A stretch of 21,545 bases of DNA from positions 1 to 21,545 of the forward strand of contig JBDTBU010000315.1 of the NCBI GenBank assembly GCA_039923935.1. Reading direction: 5' to 3'. Origin of the DNA: Paraktedonobacter sp039923935 (lineage in GTDB: Bacteria; Chloroflexota; Ktedonobacteria; Ktedonobacterales; Ktedonobacteraceae). Positions 1-7,438 of the stretch are shown here, piece by piece (the first letter of the stretch is position 1; the number at the start of each line of letters is the position of its first letter). The notes under the pieces were generated by a model. It was not told where the DNA came from. It ran no database searches and worked only from the letters and a program-made list of their open reading frames with translations. The translations under genes were made by a program, and so were the position numbers.

Positions 1-1355
1 ATGCCTTCCAGAATGTCGCCCTGCATGACAGCGACAGCAGTTTGGCCTGCGCTGAAAAGCGTGTAGGCTTCTTGGGCCAGCGCGTCTGCCGCGATAGTAC
101 TAAAAGGCGGGCCTTCCAGGTCGCTGACAGTGGCGTGGGCAAGCGATTCGCCGCTAGCCAGGTAGCGCAGGAGCAGGTTCTCGTTGAGGCTACCGATCAT
201 ATGCCCGTCTTCCATGATAGGCATCTGGCTGATACCGTAGCGGCGCAGCAACTCTACAGCGTCGGCCACGCGGTCTTCTGGTGCAACGCTGACGACGAGG
301 GGCATGGTACCAGCGTGGGTACGGCGATAGGTGAGCACAGCGCTCAAGGTCGGCTGCTCGCTCTCGCTGACAACGAAGAGGTTATTCTCACGCATCCATG
401 TGTCATTAAACTGCTTGGTGAGGTAGCCGCGTCCAGTGTCTGGCAGCAGCACGACAACAACATCTTTGGGTGTCAGGCCGCGTGCATATTGCAGGGCGGC
501 TCCCAGAGCGGTGCCAGCGGAACCGCCAGTCAGAATACCTTCCTCGCGAGCCAGACGACGAGCGAGGCTAAACGAAGTGCGGTCATCAATACGAATAAAT
601 TCATCCACAATGGTGGGATCGTAGTTCTGCGGGAACAGTTCCATCCCAATGCCCTCGACCTTGTAGGGGCCAGGAGTATCCCCGGAATAGACGGAGCCTG
701 GCGGGTCGGCACCGATGATCTTGACATTGGGGTTTTGCTCTTTTAAGTAACGCCCGATGCCCGAAATCGTCCCTCCGGTACCGATACCCGCGACAAAGGC
801 GGTGATGCGTCCGGCGGTATCGCGCCAAATTTCCGGGCCAGTGGTGCGATAATGCGTCTCAGGGTTCGCCGGATTCGAGTACTGGTCGGGACAACAGGCA
901 CCCGGTATCTCCTCGGCGAGCCGATGCGCGACATTTTTGTAGTGTTCTGGTGATTCGTGGGTGACGCTACTGGGGCAAATGATAACCTCAGCACCATAGG
1001 CACGCAAGAGGCTGCGTTTCTCTTCGCTGACCTTGTCGGTCATCACAAAAATACAATGATACCCTTTGAGCACGGCAGCCAGAGCCAGCCCATGACCAGT
1101 GTTACCGCTGGTTGGCTCGATAATCGTGCCGCCCGGACGCAGCAGACCAAGTTTCTCGCAACGCTCGATCAGCGCAGGCCCAATCCGATCTTTGACGCTG
1201 CCACCAGGATTAAACATCTCCATTTTCGCCAGGACCAACGCGGGCACGTCCCTGGCGATGTGGTTCAAGCGCACCAACGGCGTATTGCCCATCAATTGGA
1301 GCACCGAATCATAATAATGCATGCCCTCATGCGTGGCTTCTATTGCTTTGTCCAT
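1..1355 (-). CDS. Cystathionine beta-synthase (PLP fold plus CBS domains), 3' end outside window
   Basis: Predicted cytosolic PLP enzyme that condenses serine (or O-acetylserine) with homocysteine or sulfide in transsulfuration/cysteine synthesis. Translating the minus strand gives 451 codons before the window ends. The PLP lysine is in NPGGSVKDRIG (K55), the substrate loop is PTSGNTG (81-87), and the phosphate-binding loop is GIGTGGT (188-194). From about residue 330 the protein continues into a tandem CBS region (for example RYGISQMPIMEDG), which separates cystathionine beta-synthase-type enzymes from plain CysK. The family is usually about 450-460 residues, so only a few codons should be missing. 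The ATG at 1355-1353 has AGAGGG about 11 nt upstream. It is divergent from the histidine kinase. An O-acetylserine-dependent variant cannot be excluded from sequence alone. Confidence 0.93.
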   Translation of the reverse strand, partial: MDKAIEATHEGMHYYDSVLQLMGNTPLVRLNHIARDVPALVLAKMEMFNPGGSVKDRIGPALIERCEKLGLLRPGGTIIEPTSGNTGHGLALAAVLKGYHCIFVMTDKVSEEKRSLLRAYGAEVIICPSSVTHESPEHYKNVAHRLAEEIPGACCPDQYSNPANPETHYRTTGPEIWRDTAGRITAFVAGIGTGGTISGIGRYLKEQNPNVKIIGADPPGSVYSGDTPGPYKVEGIGMELFPQNYDPTIVDEFIRIDDRTSFSLARRLAREEGILTGGSAGTALGAALQYARGLTPKDVVVVLLPDTGRGYLTKQFNDTWMRENNLFVVSESEQPTLSAVLTYRRTHAGTMPLVVSVAPEDRVADAVELLRRYGISQMPIMEDGHMIGSLNENLLLRYLASGESLAHATVSDLEGPPFSTIAADALAQEAYTLFSAGQTAVAVMQGDILEG

Positions 1356-1424
1356 TACACTCTGTCCCTCTAATTTGCTATATGTCTGTACGGCGACGCT
1401 GCCGCGTGTGGCGTTGACGCGATT

Positions 1425-1433
1425 AGTATAACA
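1425..1433 (-). promoter_or_regulatory. Candidate extended -10 promoter for the cystathionine beta-synthase gene
   Basis: On the minus strand the sequence reads TGTTATACT, a TGN extension joined to a TATACT -10 box. It would start transcription about 60 nt before the ATG at 1355. No good -35 box is seen at the expected distance, which is tolerated for extended -10 promoters. Prediction only. Confidence 0.4.
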
Positions 1434-1461
1434 CACAGGAGAAAAGAGACTCTCACAGGTG

Positions 1462-1489
1462 GATGAAAGGGCAAAGATGGTCTTTCATC
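1462..1489. repeat. Short perfect inverted repeat in the divergent control region
   Basis: GATGAAAG (1462-1469) and CTTTCATC (1482-1489) are perfect 8-bp arms around a 12-nt centre. The repeat lies just upstream of the predicted -10 of the minus-strand gene and about 120 bp before the histidine kinase, so it could be an operator for either gene. A chance repeat is possible. Confidence 0.35.
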
Positions 1490-1595
1490 AGCCCCCTACC
1501 CCAACCTGAAACCCCAATTGCCCAGAGTATGTGAAATTCCCTGAGCCAAAATGGAGAAGAGCAACCGTTTTCCAGAAATTTCCGCAAAAACGCGC

Positions 1596-1601
1596 TATAA
1601 T
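1596..1601 (+). promoter_or_regulatory. Consensus -10 box before the histidine kinase
   Basis: TATAAT matches the consensus perfectly, but no convincing -35 box lies 16-18 bp upstream. A start about 7-9 nt downstream would leave almost no leader for the GTG at 1613 and about 50 nt for the ATG at 1658, so the box bears on which start is used. Confidence 0.4.
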
Positions 1602-1612
1602 AAAAGGAGGCT

Positions 1613-4360
1613 GTGGACATCGAAGGCTGCGCATGGCCTGGAAAGCACCAGAAAAAGATGGAACTGGAAGACACGACGCAACTGCAACATATCCTGGAAC
1701 GTATGACTGTGGGGGTAGCGATCCTCGACTGTGCTACGCTCCGTGTGCGGTATGCCAATGCCTACCTGGCCTCGTTCTGTCCTGAACCATGGCGCTCGCG
1801 AGGACCAGTGGGAGATTGTGTGCATGAGATTCTACCGGCTGACATCTATCAATTGGCTGAACCGCTTTTCCAGCAGGTCTGCGCCAAGCAAGAAAAAATC
1901 AGCCTCGCTGAGATCCCCTATGAAGGTTTTCTGGAGACACGTGGGCGCACATACTGGCATATCTCACTGGAGTTGGCTCCCTCGGCTGAAGATGCTCAGG
2001 ATGGGCGTGTCTTGTTGGTAATGGTTGAGGATGTGACCAGCAGTGTGCGTGCACGTCTGCAACTAGAGGCCATTCATCATATTTCGGCGGCTATCGCAGG
2101 GCAATCGCCTTTGCGCGATGTGCTGGATCGCATTCTGCTAGCGATGCAGGATCTGGTTGGCTCGAAACGCTGCGCGGTCCTGTTGATCGATGAAGAAGAG
2201 GAGAGCGTTTCCCCAACAGATGCGGACACACACGATCCAACGAGCGCAATCAACCAGCCCATACCCACAGTCACGATTGTAGCGCAACAAGGTCTCTACG
2301 CGGGCGCGAAAGACTGGCATCCACGCGTGAACGAACGTCTGCTCTTGCACAAGGTGTTGCAAACACGTCAGGCGCTTGTCGTGCCAGACACCAGCACCAT
2401 GCCAGAGATCGATTTTCCCATTCTCGACGACAATGGTCAGCCCCGCCGCCCAGGCTCGGTAATATGCGTGCCCATTTTGGAGACGCTGCCAGAGGGCGTG
2501 CCCGGCACATTGTTGGGGACAATCGAGTTGTATCATCGACGAGCACGCGGTCTGCCGAAAGAGGAAGTGGAATTGCTAGAACGCTTTGCATCCCAGGCAG
2601 GTCTGGCGATGCAAAACGCACGACTTTTTCAGCGCATCAAGCTCCTGGCACGCGTGGCGAGTCAGCAAGCCCACCAGTTAGAAAATGTGATGCGGGCGAT
2701 CCCCGATGGGGTGATTATCTATGACGCGGGCTGGCACTTGTTGGAGATCAATCATACGGCGCGACTCTTACTGGGCTGGTCGAACGATGATATTGGTATG
2801 CACATTAGCGAGGCCATCGGGCATGGCAAAGCGCACTTCCCCGAACATTCACCGCTGATCTCCGATCTGATGGCTGATCTGGAGCGACATGCTGACTATC
2901 AACAAGCAGATGAGTTTGAGATGATTGGAGCAGATAGCCAGATGTATACTATGCGCCGCTCGAAAGCTCCGATCCAGGATGAGTTAGGGCAAACCTTCGC
3001 CTATGTGGTGGTCTATCACGATGTGACCGAACAGGCCGCCGCACGTCGGCATATTGAAAAAGAAGTGCGAACGCGCACAGCCGAGTTAGCCCAGCGCAAT
3101 AGGGATCTGCAAGAGACACAGACTGCATTACGCCTGTATAATGACCGCTTACAACTACTACTGGAACGCCTACCAGCTGGGGTGATGCTCATCTCGCTGG
3201 AGGATCAGCGAGTGGCGTTGATGAACAACCAAGCCATCCAGCTTCTCCAACGTATGGGCGTGCAATTGCCGCTGCCGAACAGTGGCGATGTGGATTTCAA
3301 TAAGCCGCTGCCGGACGCAGTGGGCCTGAAGATCGAGGAGGTGTTGAGCAACGTGACAATGTACAATGCCACAGGCACGATTGTGCCTGTCGAAGAGCAA
3401 CCGCTTTACCAAGCACTTTACCAGGGTGAGGCCAGCGAAGCGGAACTACATACGTTGCAAACTGATGGGCAAATCCTTAACCTGCTCATTAATGCTGCAC
3501 CTCTACTAGCGGGCAAAGGTGCAGCGACCAACATTGTCCTGGTCTGGCAAGATATCACCTGGATCAAGGCTCTAGAGCGTGCTCGCGAAGATTTCTTTAC
3601 GACGATGGCGCATGAACTGAAGACGCCACTCGCCAACATTCGTGCCCATTTAAGCGCGTTGCAGGCCCACGATATGGTCTGGTCAGCCGAAGAGCAACTG
3701 CATTTCCTGTATACAGCAGATGAACAGGTTGAACGGCTGGTAGGGATGATTAATCATTTCCTAGATGCCTCACGCGTCGAGGCAGGAGCGCTGCACCTGG
3801 AACTGGAGCCAATTTTGTTGCCAGAGATGTTCGAGGATCTGCAAGATCGACTGGAGGCGCTGATTGCCTCATCGCAACGTCGCCTGGAGATCTCAGTGCC
3901 CGCGACCCTACCCGCAGTGCAGGCTGATTATGAACTGATTATGAGCGTGCTGACAAATCTGCTGAGCAATGCCTTTCGCTATGCACCTGTAGGGGATATT
4001 GTGCGGCTGGAGGCTGCGATCAAGCTAGTGGATCAACGGCCACAGGGGGTCATGTTACGCGTGAGCGATCACGGTCCAGGCATAAGCCAGGAACGGCAAG
4101 CGGAGCTATTCACACGCTTTAGTACCTTTGCGGCAGCCCGTAGGCCCGACGCAGACCGACCAGGTCAAATGGCCGAGGTACCTGAGCCACGACGCGGTGG
4201 AGGACGTTGGAGTCCGGCCACTGGGCTGGGTCTGTACATCAGCAAAGGGATTATTGAGGCGCATGGGAGTCAGCTCGAACTGCGGAGTAGCCCCGGCGCA
4301 GGCACAACATTTACATTCACGCTCACACTGGCTAATCCGGTCAGATCAGAGATTGTATAG
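1613..4360 (+). CDS. Soluble multi-sensor hybrid-domain histidine kinase (PAS-GAF-PAS-PAS-HisKA-HATPase)
   Basis: Sensor kinase of 915 residues that should autophosphorylate and pass phosphate to the regulator encoded 14 bp downstream. Domains by eye: PAS about 20-140, GAF about 148-338, PAS about 356-480, a coiled linker, PAS about 515-645, then HisKA with H667 in MAHELKTPLANIR, N box NLLSNAFRYAP (about 781), D box SDHGPGIS (about 818) and G2 box TGLGLYISKG (about 870). No membrane segment or signal peptide is visible, so the input is probably cytosolic (redox, ligand or gas). The ATP lid between the D and G2 boxes is unusually long and Arg/Pro-rich. The start is uncertain: GTG at 1613 has AGGAGG only 2 nt away, while ATG at 1658 has no clear ribosome site. 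The ligand cannot be told from sequence. Confidence 0.92.
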   Translation: MDIEGCAWPGKHQKKMELEDTTQLQHILERMTVGVAILDCATLRVRYANAYLASFCPEPWRSRGPVGDCVHEILPADIYQLAEPLFQQVCAKQEKISLAEIPYEGFLETRGRTYWHISLELAPSAEDAQDGRVLLVMVEDVTSSVRARLQLEAIHHISAAIAGQSPLRDVLDRILLAMQDLVGSKRCAVLLIDEEEESVSPTDADTHDPTSAINQPIPTVTIVAQQGLYAGAKDWHPRVNERLLLHKVLQTRQALVVPDTSTMPEIDFPILDDNGQPRRPGSVICVPILETLPEGVPGTLLGTIELYHRRARGLPKEEVELLERFASQAGLAMQNARLFQRIKLLARVASQQAHQLENVMRAIPDGVIIYDAGWHLLEINHTARLLLGWSNDDIGMHISEAIGHGKAHFPEHSPLISDLMADLERHADYQQADEFEMIGADSQMYTMRRSKAPIQDELGQTFAYVVVYHDVTEQAAARRHIEKEVRTRTAELAQRNRDLQETQTALRLYNDRLQLLLERLPAGVMLISLEDQRVALMNNQAIQLLQRMGVQLPLPNSGDVDFNKPLPDAVGLKIEEVLSNVTMYNATGTIVPVEEQPLYQALYQGEASEAELHTLQTDGQILNLLINAAPLLAGKGAATNIVLVWQDITWIKALERAREDFFTTMAHELKTPLANIRAHLSALQAHDMVWSAEEQLHFLYTADEQVERLVGMINHFLDASRVEAGALHLELEPILLPEMFEDLQDRLEALIASSQRRLEISVPATLPAVQADYELIMSVLTNLLSNAFRYAPVGDIVRLEAAIKLVDQRPQGVMLRVSDHGPGISQERQAELFTRFSTFAAARRPDADRPGQMAEVPEPRRGGGRWSPATGLGLYISKGIIEAHGSQLELRSSPGAGTTFTFTLTLANPVRSEIV

Positions 4361-4374
4361 AGGAGACACCCATT

Positions 4375-5136
4375 ATGGTCATCACAGAGAAAAAAGTGCG
4401 GATTCTCTGCGTAGAAGATGACGCGCAAATGCGTAATTTTCTGCAAACGCAACTACGCGCACGCGGGTTCCTGGTTCAGTCAGTGCGCGATGGTGCACAG
4501 GCTATCGATCAGGCTGCCTACTTCGAGCCGCAGTTGATCCTGCTCGATCTTTCGTTGCCCTCTCTGGACGGCCTGGAATTTCTGCGTCGTCTGCGCGAAT
4601 GGTGCAGTGCGCCCGTAATTATTCTCTCGGCTCACGACGAAGAACGTGTCAAGATCAAGGCACTGGACGCAGGGGCCGACGACTATCTGACCAAGCCATT
4701 TAGCCTAAATGAACTGCTGGCGCGGGTGCGGGTAGCATTGCGACGGGCCGACGAGACAGCCCGCTTACGGAGTGGACTGACTGGCAGCGAGACGCAGCGT
4801 CCCTTCTATCGCTGCGGTGGTGAGGATGGTCTCGTCGTCGATTACGCCCATCGCATCACGCGCAGCAGCGGCAAAGAGGTCCATCTCACGCCAACAGAGT
4901 ACGATCTTCTCTGTGAACTGACGCGCAACGCTGGCAAAGTGCTCACCCATAAAGATCTGCTACAACGTGTCTGGGGGCCAGATTACAGCGGCGAGAACAC
5001 CTACCTGCGTACGTTTATCCGCCACCTGCGCCGTAAATTGGAGCCTGACCCGGCGCAGCCGCGATTTTTGCGCAACGAACTGGGCGTTGGCTATTTCGTG
5101 CCCCCGCCAGATGATCTATCAGACATGCCGATCTAA
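4375..5136 (+). CDS. OmpR/PhoB-family response regulator
   Basis: DNA-binding response regulator of 253 residues. The receiver (about 8-125) has acidic pair E14-D15, phospho-acceptor D58 in LLDLSLP, S85 and K107 in the LTKPF motif. A winged-helix output domain (about 150-245) ends with the typical YLRTFIRHLRRKLEPDP and GVGYFVPP strings. The ATG at 4375 follows GGAG with 9-nt spacing and sits 14 nt after the kinase stop, so the two genes are surely one operon and a cognate pair. Its likely targets include the phased TTCAC-like sites just downstream (5170-5217). It resembles KdpE-type regulators, but no potassium-transport gene is nearby, so no specific name is given. Confidence 0.95.
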   Translation: MVITEKKVRILCVEDDAQMRNFLQTQLRARGFLVQSVRDGAQAIDQAAYFEPQLILLDLSLPSLDGLEFLRRLREWCSAPVIILSAHDEERVKIKALDAGADDYLTKPFSLNELLARVRVALRRADETARLRSGLTGSETQRPFYRCGGEDGLVVDYAHRITRSSGKEVHLTPTEYDLLCELTRNAGKVLTHKDLLQRVWGPDYSGENTYLRTFIRHLRRKLEPDPAQPRFLRNELGVGYFVPPPDDLSDMPI

Positions 5137-5169
5137 AGACGGACTATTCTATAAAGATATCCATGAATA

Positions 5170-5233
5170 TTCACATAGATTTCACAAAAATGACAAAATC
5201 TTCACGTTATCCTCACCGAATCTCTGCTATCAT
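5170..5233 (+). promoter_or_regulatory. Helically phased TTCAC-like repeats with a -10-like box
   Basis: TTCACA (5170), TTCACA (5181), TGACAA (5191), TTCACG (5201) and CTCACC (5212) recur every 10-11 bp, the spacing that puts OmpR/PhoB-family monomers on one face of DNA. A TATCAT -10-like box follows at 5228-5233 with no good -35, as in activator-dependent promoters. The array lies between the OmpR-type regulator gene and the stand-alone receiver gene, so it may drive the latter. The third and fifth units match poorly. Confidence 0.5.
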
Positions 5234-5302
5234 TATTCTTGAGACATCGTTCTCGTAACATCATCGGAACGAGAGCCGCAACAACCTCCAAAAGTTGCGT
5301 GC

Positions 5303-5803
5303 ATGCATGCAAAAGAGGAGGTCGATGAGCATTTGAATGTTAAGGATGATATGCAAGCAGCCAACGTGACACGCGAGCGGACACAGCCAATGCAAGGCGA
5401 GGCAAAAACCTCGCGCAGGCACATTCTCCTGGTGGAGGATGATACCTCGCTGGCCCGGTTGGAGTCTGGCATCCTCACGGCTCATGGCTATACGGTGACA
5501 CGCGTAGAAAGCGGAGAGCTGGCACTCAACGCTTTACACGAGACGATCCTCGACCTGGTCCTACTGGACCTTGATCTCCCTGGCGCGGTGAATGGTTGGG
5601 ATGTGTTGAGAGCTTTACGCGCTCACACTGACACATCTCTGACACCAGTCCTGCTCACCAGCTCTGAAGCAACGGTGCACAAGCGTCTTCGCACTCGTGG
5701 CGAAACCCGATCAACGTTAGATCACTTACCCAAACCTTATCCCATTCAAACACTGCTTAAGCGTATTGAGCGCATGTTAGGCATGACACCCGAAGGGCTA
5801 TAA
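5303..5803 (+). CDS. Stand-alone response-regulator receiver protein
   Basis: A CheY-like receiver of up to 166 residues with no output domain. Numbered from the ATG at 5303, it shows acidic cluster E45-D46-D47, phospho-acceptor D89 in VLLDLDLPG, T119/S120 and K144 in HLPKPYP. About 38 charged N-terminal residues precede the domain. It probably relays or drains phosphate, possibly from the upstream kinase, or acts through protein contacts. The start is unclear: ATG 5303 lacks a ribosome site, the strong AGGAGG at 5316-5321 points to an out-of-frame ATG at 5325 that stops after three codons, and in-frame alternatives are TTG 5333 and ATG 5351. It is followed 14 nt later by a small gene in the same operon. 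Confidence 0.88.
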   Translation: MHAKEEVDEHLNVKDDMQAANVTRERTQPMQGEAKTSRRHILLVEDDTSLARLESGILTAHGYTVTRVESGELALNALHETILDLVLLDLDLPGAVNGWDVLRALRAHTDTSLTPVLLTSSEATVHKRLRTRGETRSTLDHLPKPYPIQTLLKRIERMLGMTPEGL

Positions 5804-5817
5804 AAGGAGGCACAACT

Positions 5818-6009
5818 ATGGACCATAAGGATGATCGTGAAATTTTGCGTAAAGGTGGATTCGCGGAAGGGGAAATGCAGCGCCTGAGTAAACTCCGCCA
5901 GGATTATACTGAGCGGGAAAAGAGCCAGGCACTCGCCGATCACCGTCGTCTGGAATTCGTTCGTTGGCTCGTAACAAACGGTAAGCTTTCTGAACAGATT
6001 GCTTCTTAA
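5818..6009 (+). CDS. Small hydrophilic protein of unknown function (63 aa)
   Basis: Not recognised. The ATG at 5818 has a near-perfect AGGAGG 7-8 nt upstream and lies 14 nt after the receiver stop, which strongly supports translation as the last gene of that operon. The protein is highly charged and probably helical, with a middle rich in Arg, Glu and Lys (SKLRQDYTEREKSQALADHR) and no membrane segment, Cys pair or known motif. Co-expression with a stand-alone receiver suggests an accessory of that signalling branch. This is inference from position only. The gene ends beside two hairpins. Confidence 0.7.
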   Translation: MDHKDDREILRKGGFAEGEMQRLSKLRQDYTEREKSQALADHRRLEFVRWLVTNGKLSEQIAS

Positions 6010-6011
6010 AT

Positions 6012-6040
6012 GGAAAGTCTCTTGACCTTTTTGACTTTCC
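6012..6040 (+). terminator. Hairpin directly after the small gene
   Basis: GGAAAGTC (6012-6019) pairs perfectly with GACTTTCC (6033-6040) across a 13-nt loop, 2 nt after the stop codon. No T-run follows, so it may be a weak terminator or a 3' stabilising element. Its right arm overlaps the left arm of the next, larger hairpin by 2-3 nt. Confidence 0.45.
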
Positions 6041-6106
6041 TCAAAGGTGTACATCCTCAAGGCATAGGCAGTCTGACGATGGCTTGAGGACGTACACCTT
6101 TGAGGA
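6038..6106. terminator. Long imperfect inverted repeat between convergent genes
   Basis: Arms 6038-6061 and 6083-6106 are 24 nt long with a single mismatch (6053 against 6091) and a 21-nt loop. It sits between the plus-strand stop at 6009 and the minus-strand stop at 6113, so it is placed to act as a two-way terminator, although neither side has a good T-run. Such length and near-perfect symmetry would also fit a small palindromic mobile repeat. Confidence 0.6.
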
Positions 6107-6112
6107 TACATA

Positions 6113-6352
6113 CTACGAGGGGTCGCACCATTCGTTACGCACAAGAAGCATCTCATGCTCTCCCCCTGAAATCGGATTCGACAAGGGCGGAGGGCACATG
6201 GATGGTCTGGGCAAGCGCCCAATCTGCGTGAGGATACGCGCGACCAACTCGTCTGGTGGCTTAAGCTCGCCTAAACAATTGAAGAGTGTATCAATGTCGT
6301 CTTCTGGCTGGGAAGATACCCGGACGCGGTTGCATGATAACGACTGCTGCAT
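6113..6352 (-). CDS. Small protein encoded after the ECF sigma factor (possible sigma regulator)
   Basis: A 79-residue product. The ATG at 6352 has AGAGGG with 8-nt spacing and lies 85 nt downstream of the sigma-factor stop on the same strand, so it is probably co-transcribed. A central acidic-to-amphipathic stretch (EDDIDTLFNCLGELKPPDEL, then VARILTQIGRLP) resembles linker or C-terminal helices seen in proteins encoded beside ECF sigma factors. There is no zinc-finger motif and no membrane segment, so it is not a classical anti-sigma factor. A regulatory role is inferred from position. The C-terminal third looks disordered. Confidence 0.6.
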   Translation of the reverse strand: MQQSLSCNRVRVSSQPEDDIDTLFNCLGELKPPDELVARILTQIGRLPRPSMCPPPLSNPISGGEHEMLLVRNEWCDPS

Positions 6353-6437
6353 AAGAAAATCCCTCTTGTTCTGTTTCTGTGACTCTGCTTAGTTAAGAGT
6401 ACGGACAGGACAAAAGGGAAGTTTCATTCAGCAGGGA

Positions 6438-7058
6438 CTAGCACGCAGCAGATGGTTGGAGTTGCTGTGTCAGCATAGTACGTAACAGCGGCTTAGCACG
6501 CTGGAAGTAGGTTTTCGCAGTGGCTTCGGGCATATGCAGCGTATGGCCAATCTCTGAAAAGCTGAGCTGCGCTGAGTAACGCAAAAGCACGACAGCGCGG
6601 AACTTGGGTGGCAAGGCCGCGATGGCCTCTTGTAGGATATGCTGCAAATCATGGTGTTCCGCCACATCTTCGGGCAGTGGACTGTTATCGGGGATAATCG
6701 CCAATGGCGAAAGGTCTTCGTCCTCATTAAATGATTGAAGCTCAGAAAAATGGATGACGCGCTTGCGACGCAGTTCGTCCAAACAGCGATTGCGTGCTAC
6801 CTGGAAGAGCCAGGCCTTCAACGGCTCGCCAGTGCGCAGATTGGGCAGCGAGATATAAAGCTGGGTAAATACCTGTTGCAGAATATCTGAGGCTGCATCG
6901 TAATCATTCAGAAAACGCGAGATGAAGTTGAACAGCGAAGTGCTGTAACGCTGGACGAGTTTTTCAAAAGCCACCTGATCTCCTGCCAAGGTTTGTTGGG
7001 CCAGCACGCCATCAGTGGCTTCGATAGGCTGGTCTTTGACACGTTCTCGTAATTGCAT
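6438..7058 (-). CDS. ECF-type RNA polymerase sigma factor
   Basis: A 206-residue sigma-70-family protein of the ECF group that should direct RNA polymerase to a specific promoter set. Region 2 spans about 22-95 (FEKLVQRYSTSLFNFISRFL, then the DAASDILQQVFTQLY core and LKAWLFQVARNRCLDELRR). Region 4 spans about 140-195 (ALPPKFRAVVLLRYSAQLSF, then EIGHTLHMPEATAKTYFQRA). Regions 1.2 and 3 are absent, as is normal for the group. The ATG at 7058 has AGAGGAGAG about 5-13 nt upstream. The small gene at 6113-6352 follows it and may be its partner. It is divergent from the S9 peptidase across a repeat-rich region, which may hold sites for self-regulation. Confidence 0.95.
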   Translation of the reverse strand: MQLRERVKDQPIEATDGVLAQQTLAGDQVAFEKLVQRYSTSLFNFISRFLNDYDAASDILQQVFTQLYISLPNLRTGEPLKAWLFQVARNRCLDELRRKRVIHFSELQSFNEDEDLSPLAIIPDNSPLPEDVAEHHDLQHILQEAIAALPPKFRAVVLLRYSAQLSFSEIGHTLHMPEATAKTYFQRAKPLLRTMLTQQLQPSAAC

Positions 7059-7175
7059 ATTTTTCTCTCCTCTTTTGTTTCTGCACTCAGCGTAACCTGC
7101 TCAGATGTGAATTACAACAGTTATAAACTCTGCTGTAAGCGACTCTAAGCAGAAACTAAACAAAGGTGGTGAGAA

Positions 7176-7221
7176 CTGAGGAATTTCTCAGGAGATTCTT
7201 AATCTTCTCAGGAGATTCTTA
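7176..7221. repeat. Tandem 17-bp direct repeats plus inverted repeat in a divergent control region
   Basis: TTCTCAGGAGATTCTTA occurs at 7185-7201 and again at 7205-7221, exactly 20 bp apart (two helical turns). Each copy contains a TCTC-AG-GAGA dyad. The first copy also overlaps CTGAG (7176-7180) and CTCAG (7187-7191), an inverted repeat. The array is about 120 bp before the sigma-factor gene and about 220 bp before the peptidase gene. It looks like paired operator sites; the binding protein is unknown. The rest of 7059-7438 is AT-rich, with TAAGC repeated at 7136 and 7146 and no convincing gene. Confidence 0.5.
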
Positions 7222-7372
7222 TCTTCAAACAGTTCATAATTATAAAAAGTTGTTCTTTCAAATGTGAGCAAAAAGACTGACTGATATGGTACACTCTCTA
7301 AAACATTGGGAATCAGCACGCTAAGTAGTATTACATAGTGTCCTGTAAGCAACATACGCCAGACGTTGTACG

Positions 7373-7378
7373 TATAAT
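7373..7378 (+). promoter_or_regulatory. Consensus -10 box before the S9 peptidase
   Basis: TATAAT lies 60 bp before the ATG at 7439. No TTGACA-like -35 is found 16-18 bp upstream. The alternative GCAAC (7349-7353) followed by CGTA (7371-7374) loosely resembles an ECF promoter, so the nearby sigma factor could be involved. Weak evidence. Confidence 0.4.
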
Positions 7379-7438
7379 ATAGATAAAAATCTATCAATAT
7401 CAGAGAAACCATTTAGTGAAGCGGAGGATTTTGTCATT

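Noticed and set aside
42..746. Open plus-strand frame of 234 codons opposite the cystathionine beta-synthase gene
   Set aside because: The minus strand encodes an unmistakable PLP enzyme through the same bases; the plus-strand frame shows no family motif and no ribosome site.
957..1373. Open plus-strand frame of 138 codons
   Set aside because: Lies opposite the N-terminal half of the cystathionine beta-synthase gene, including its start and ribosome site; low-information composition.
2138..2621. Overlapping minus-strand frames of 116-132 codons
   Set aside because: Antisense shadows of the GAF domain of the histidine kinase; no motifs.
5746..6222. Minus-strand frame of 158 codons
   Set aside because: Crosses the receiver gene end, the 63-residue gene with its strong ribosome site, and both hairpins; no recognisable domain.
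7188..7412. Minus-strand frame of 74 codons in the divergent region
   Set aside because: AT-rich control region; no convincing ribosome site, and the frame is created by the tandem repeats and promoter-like sequence.
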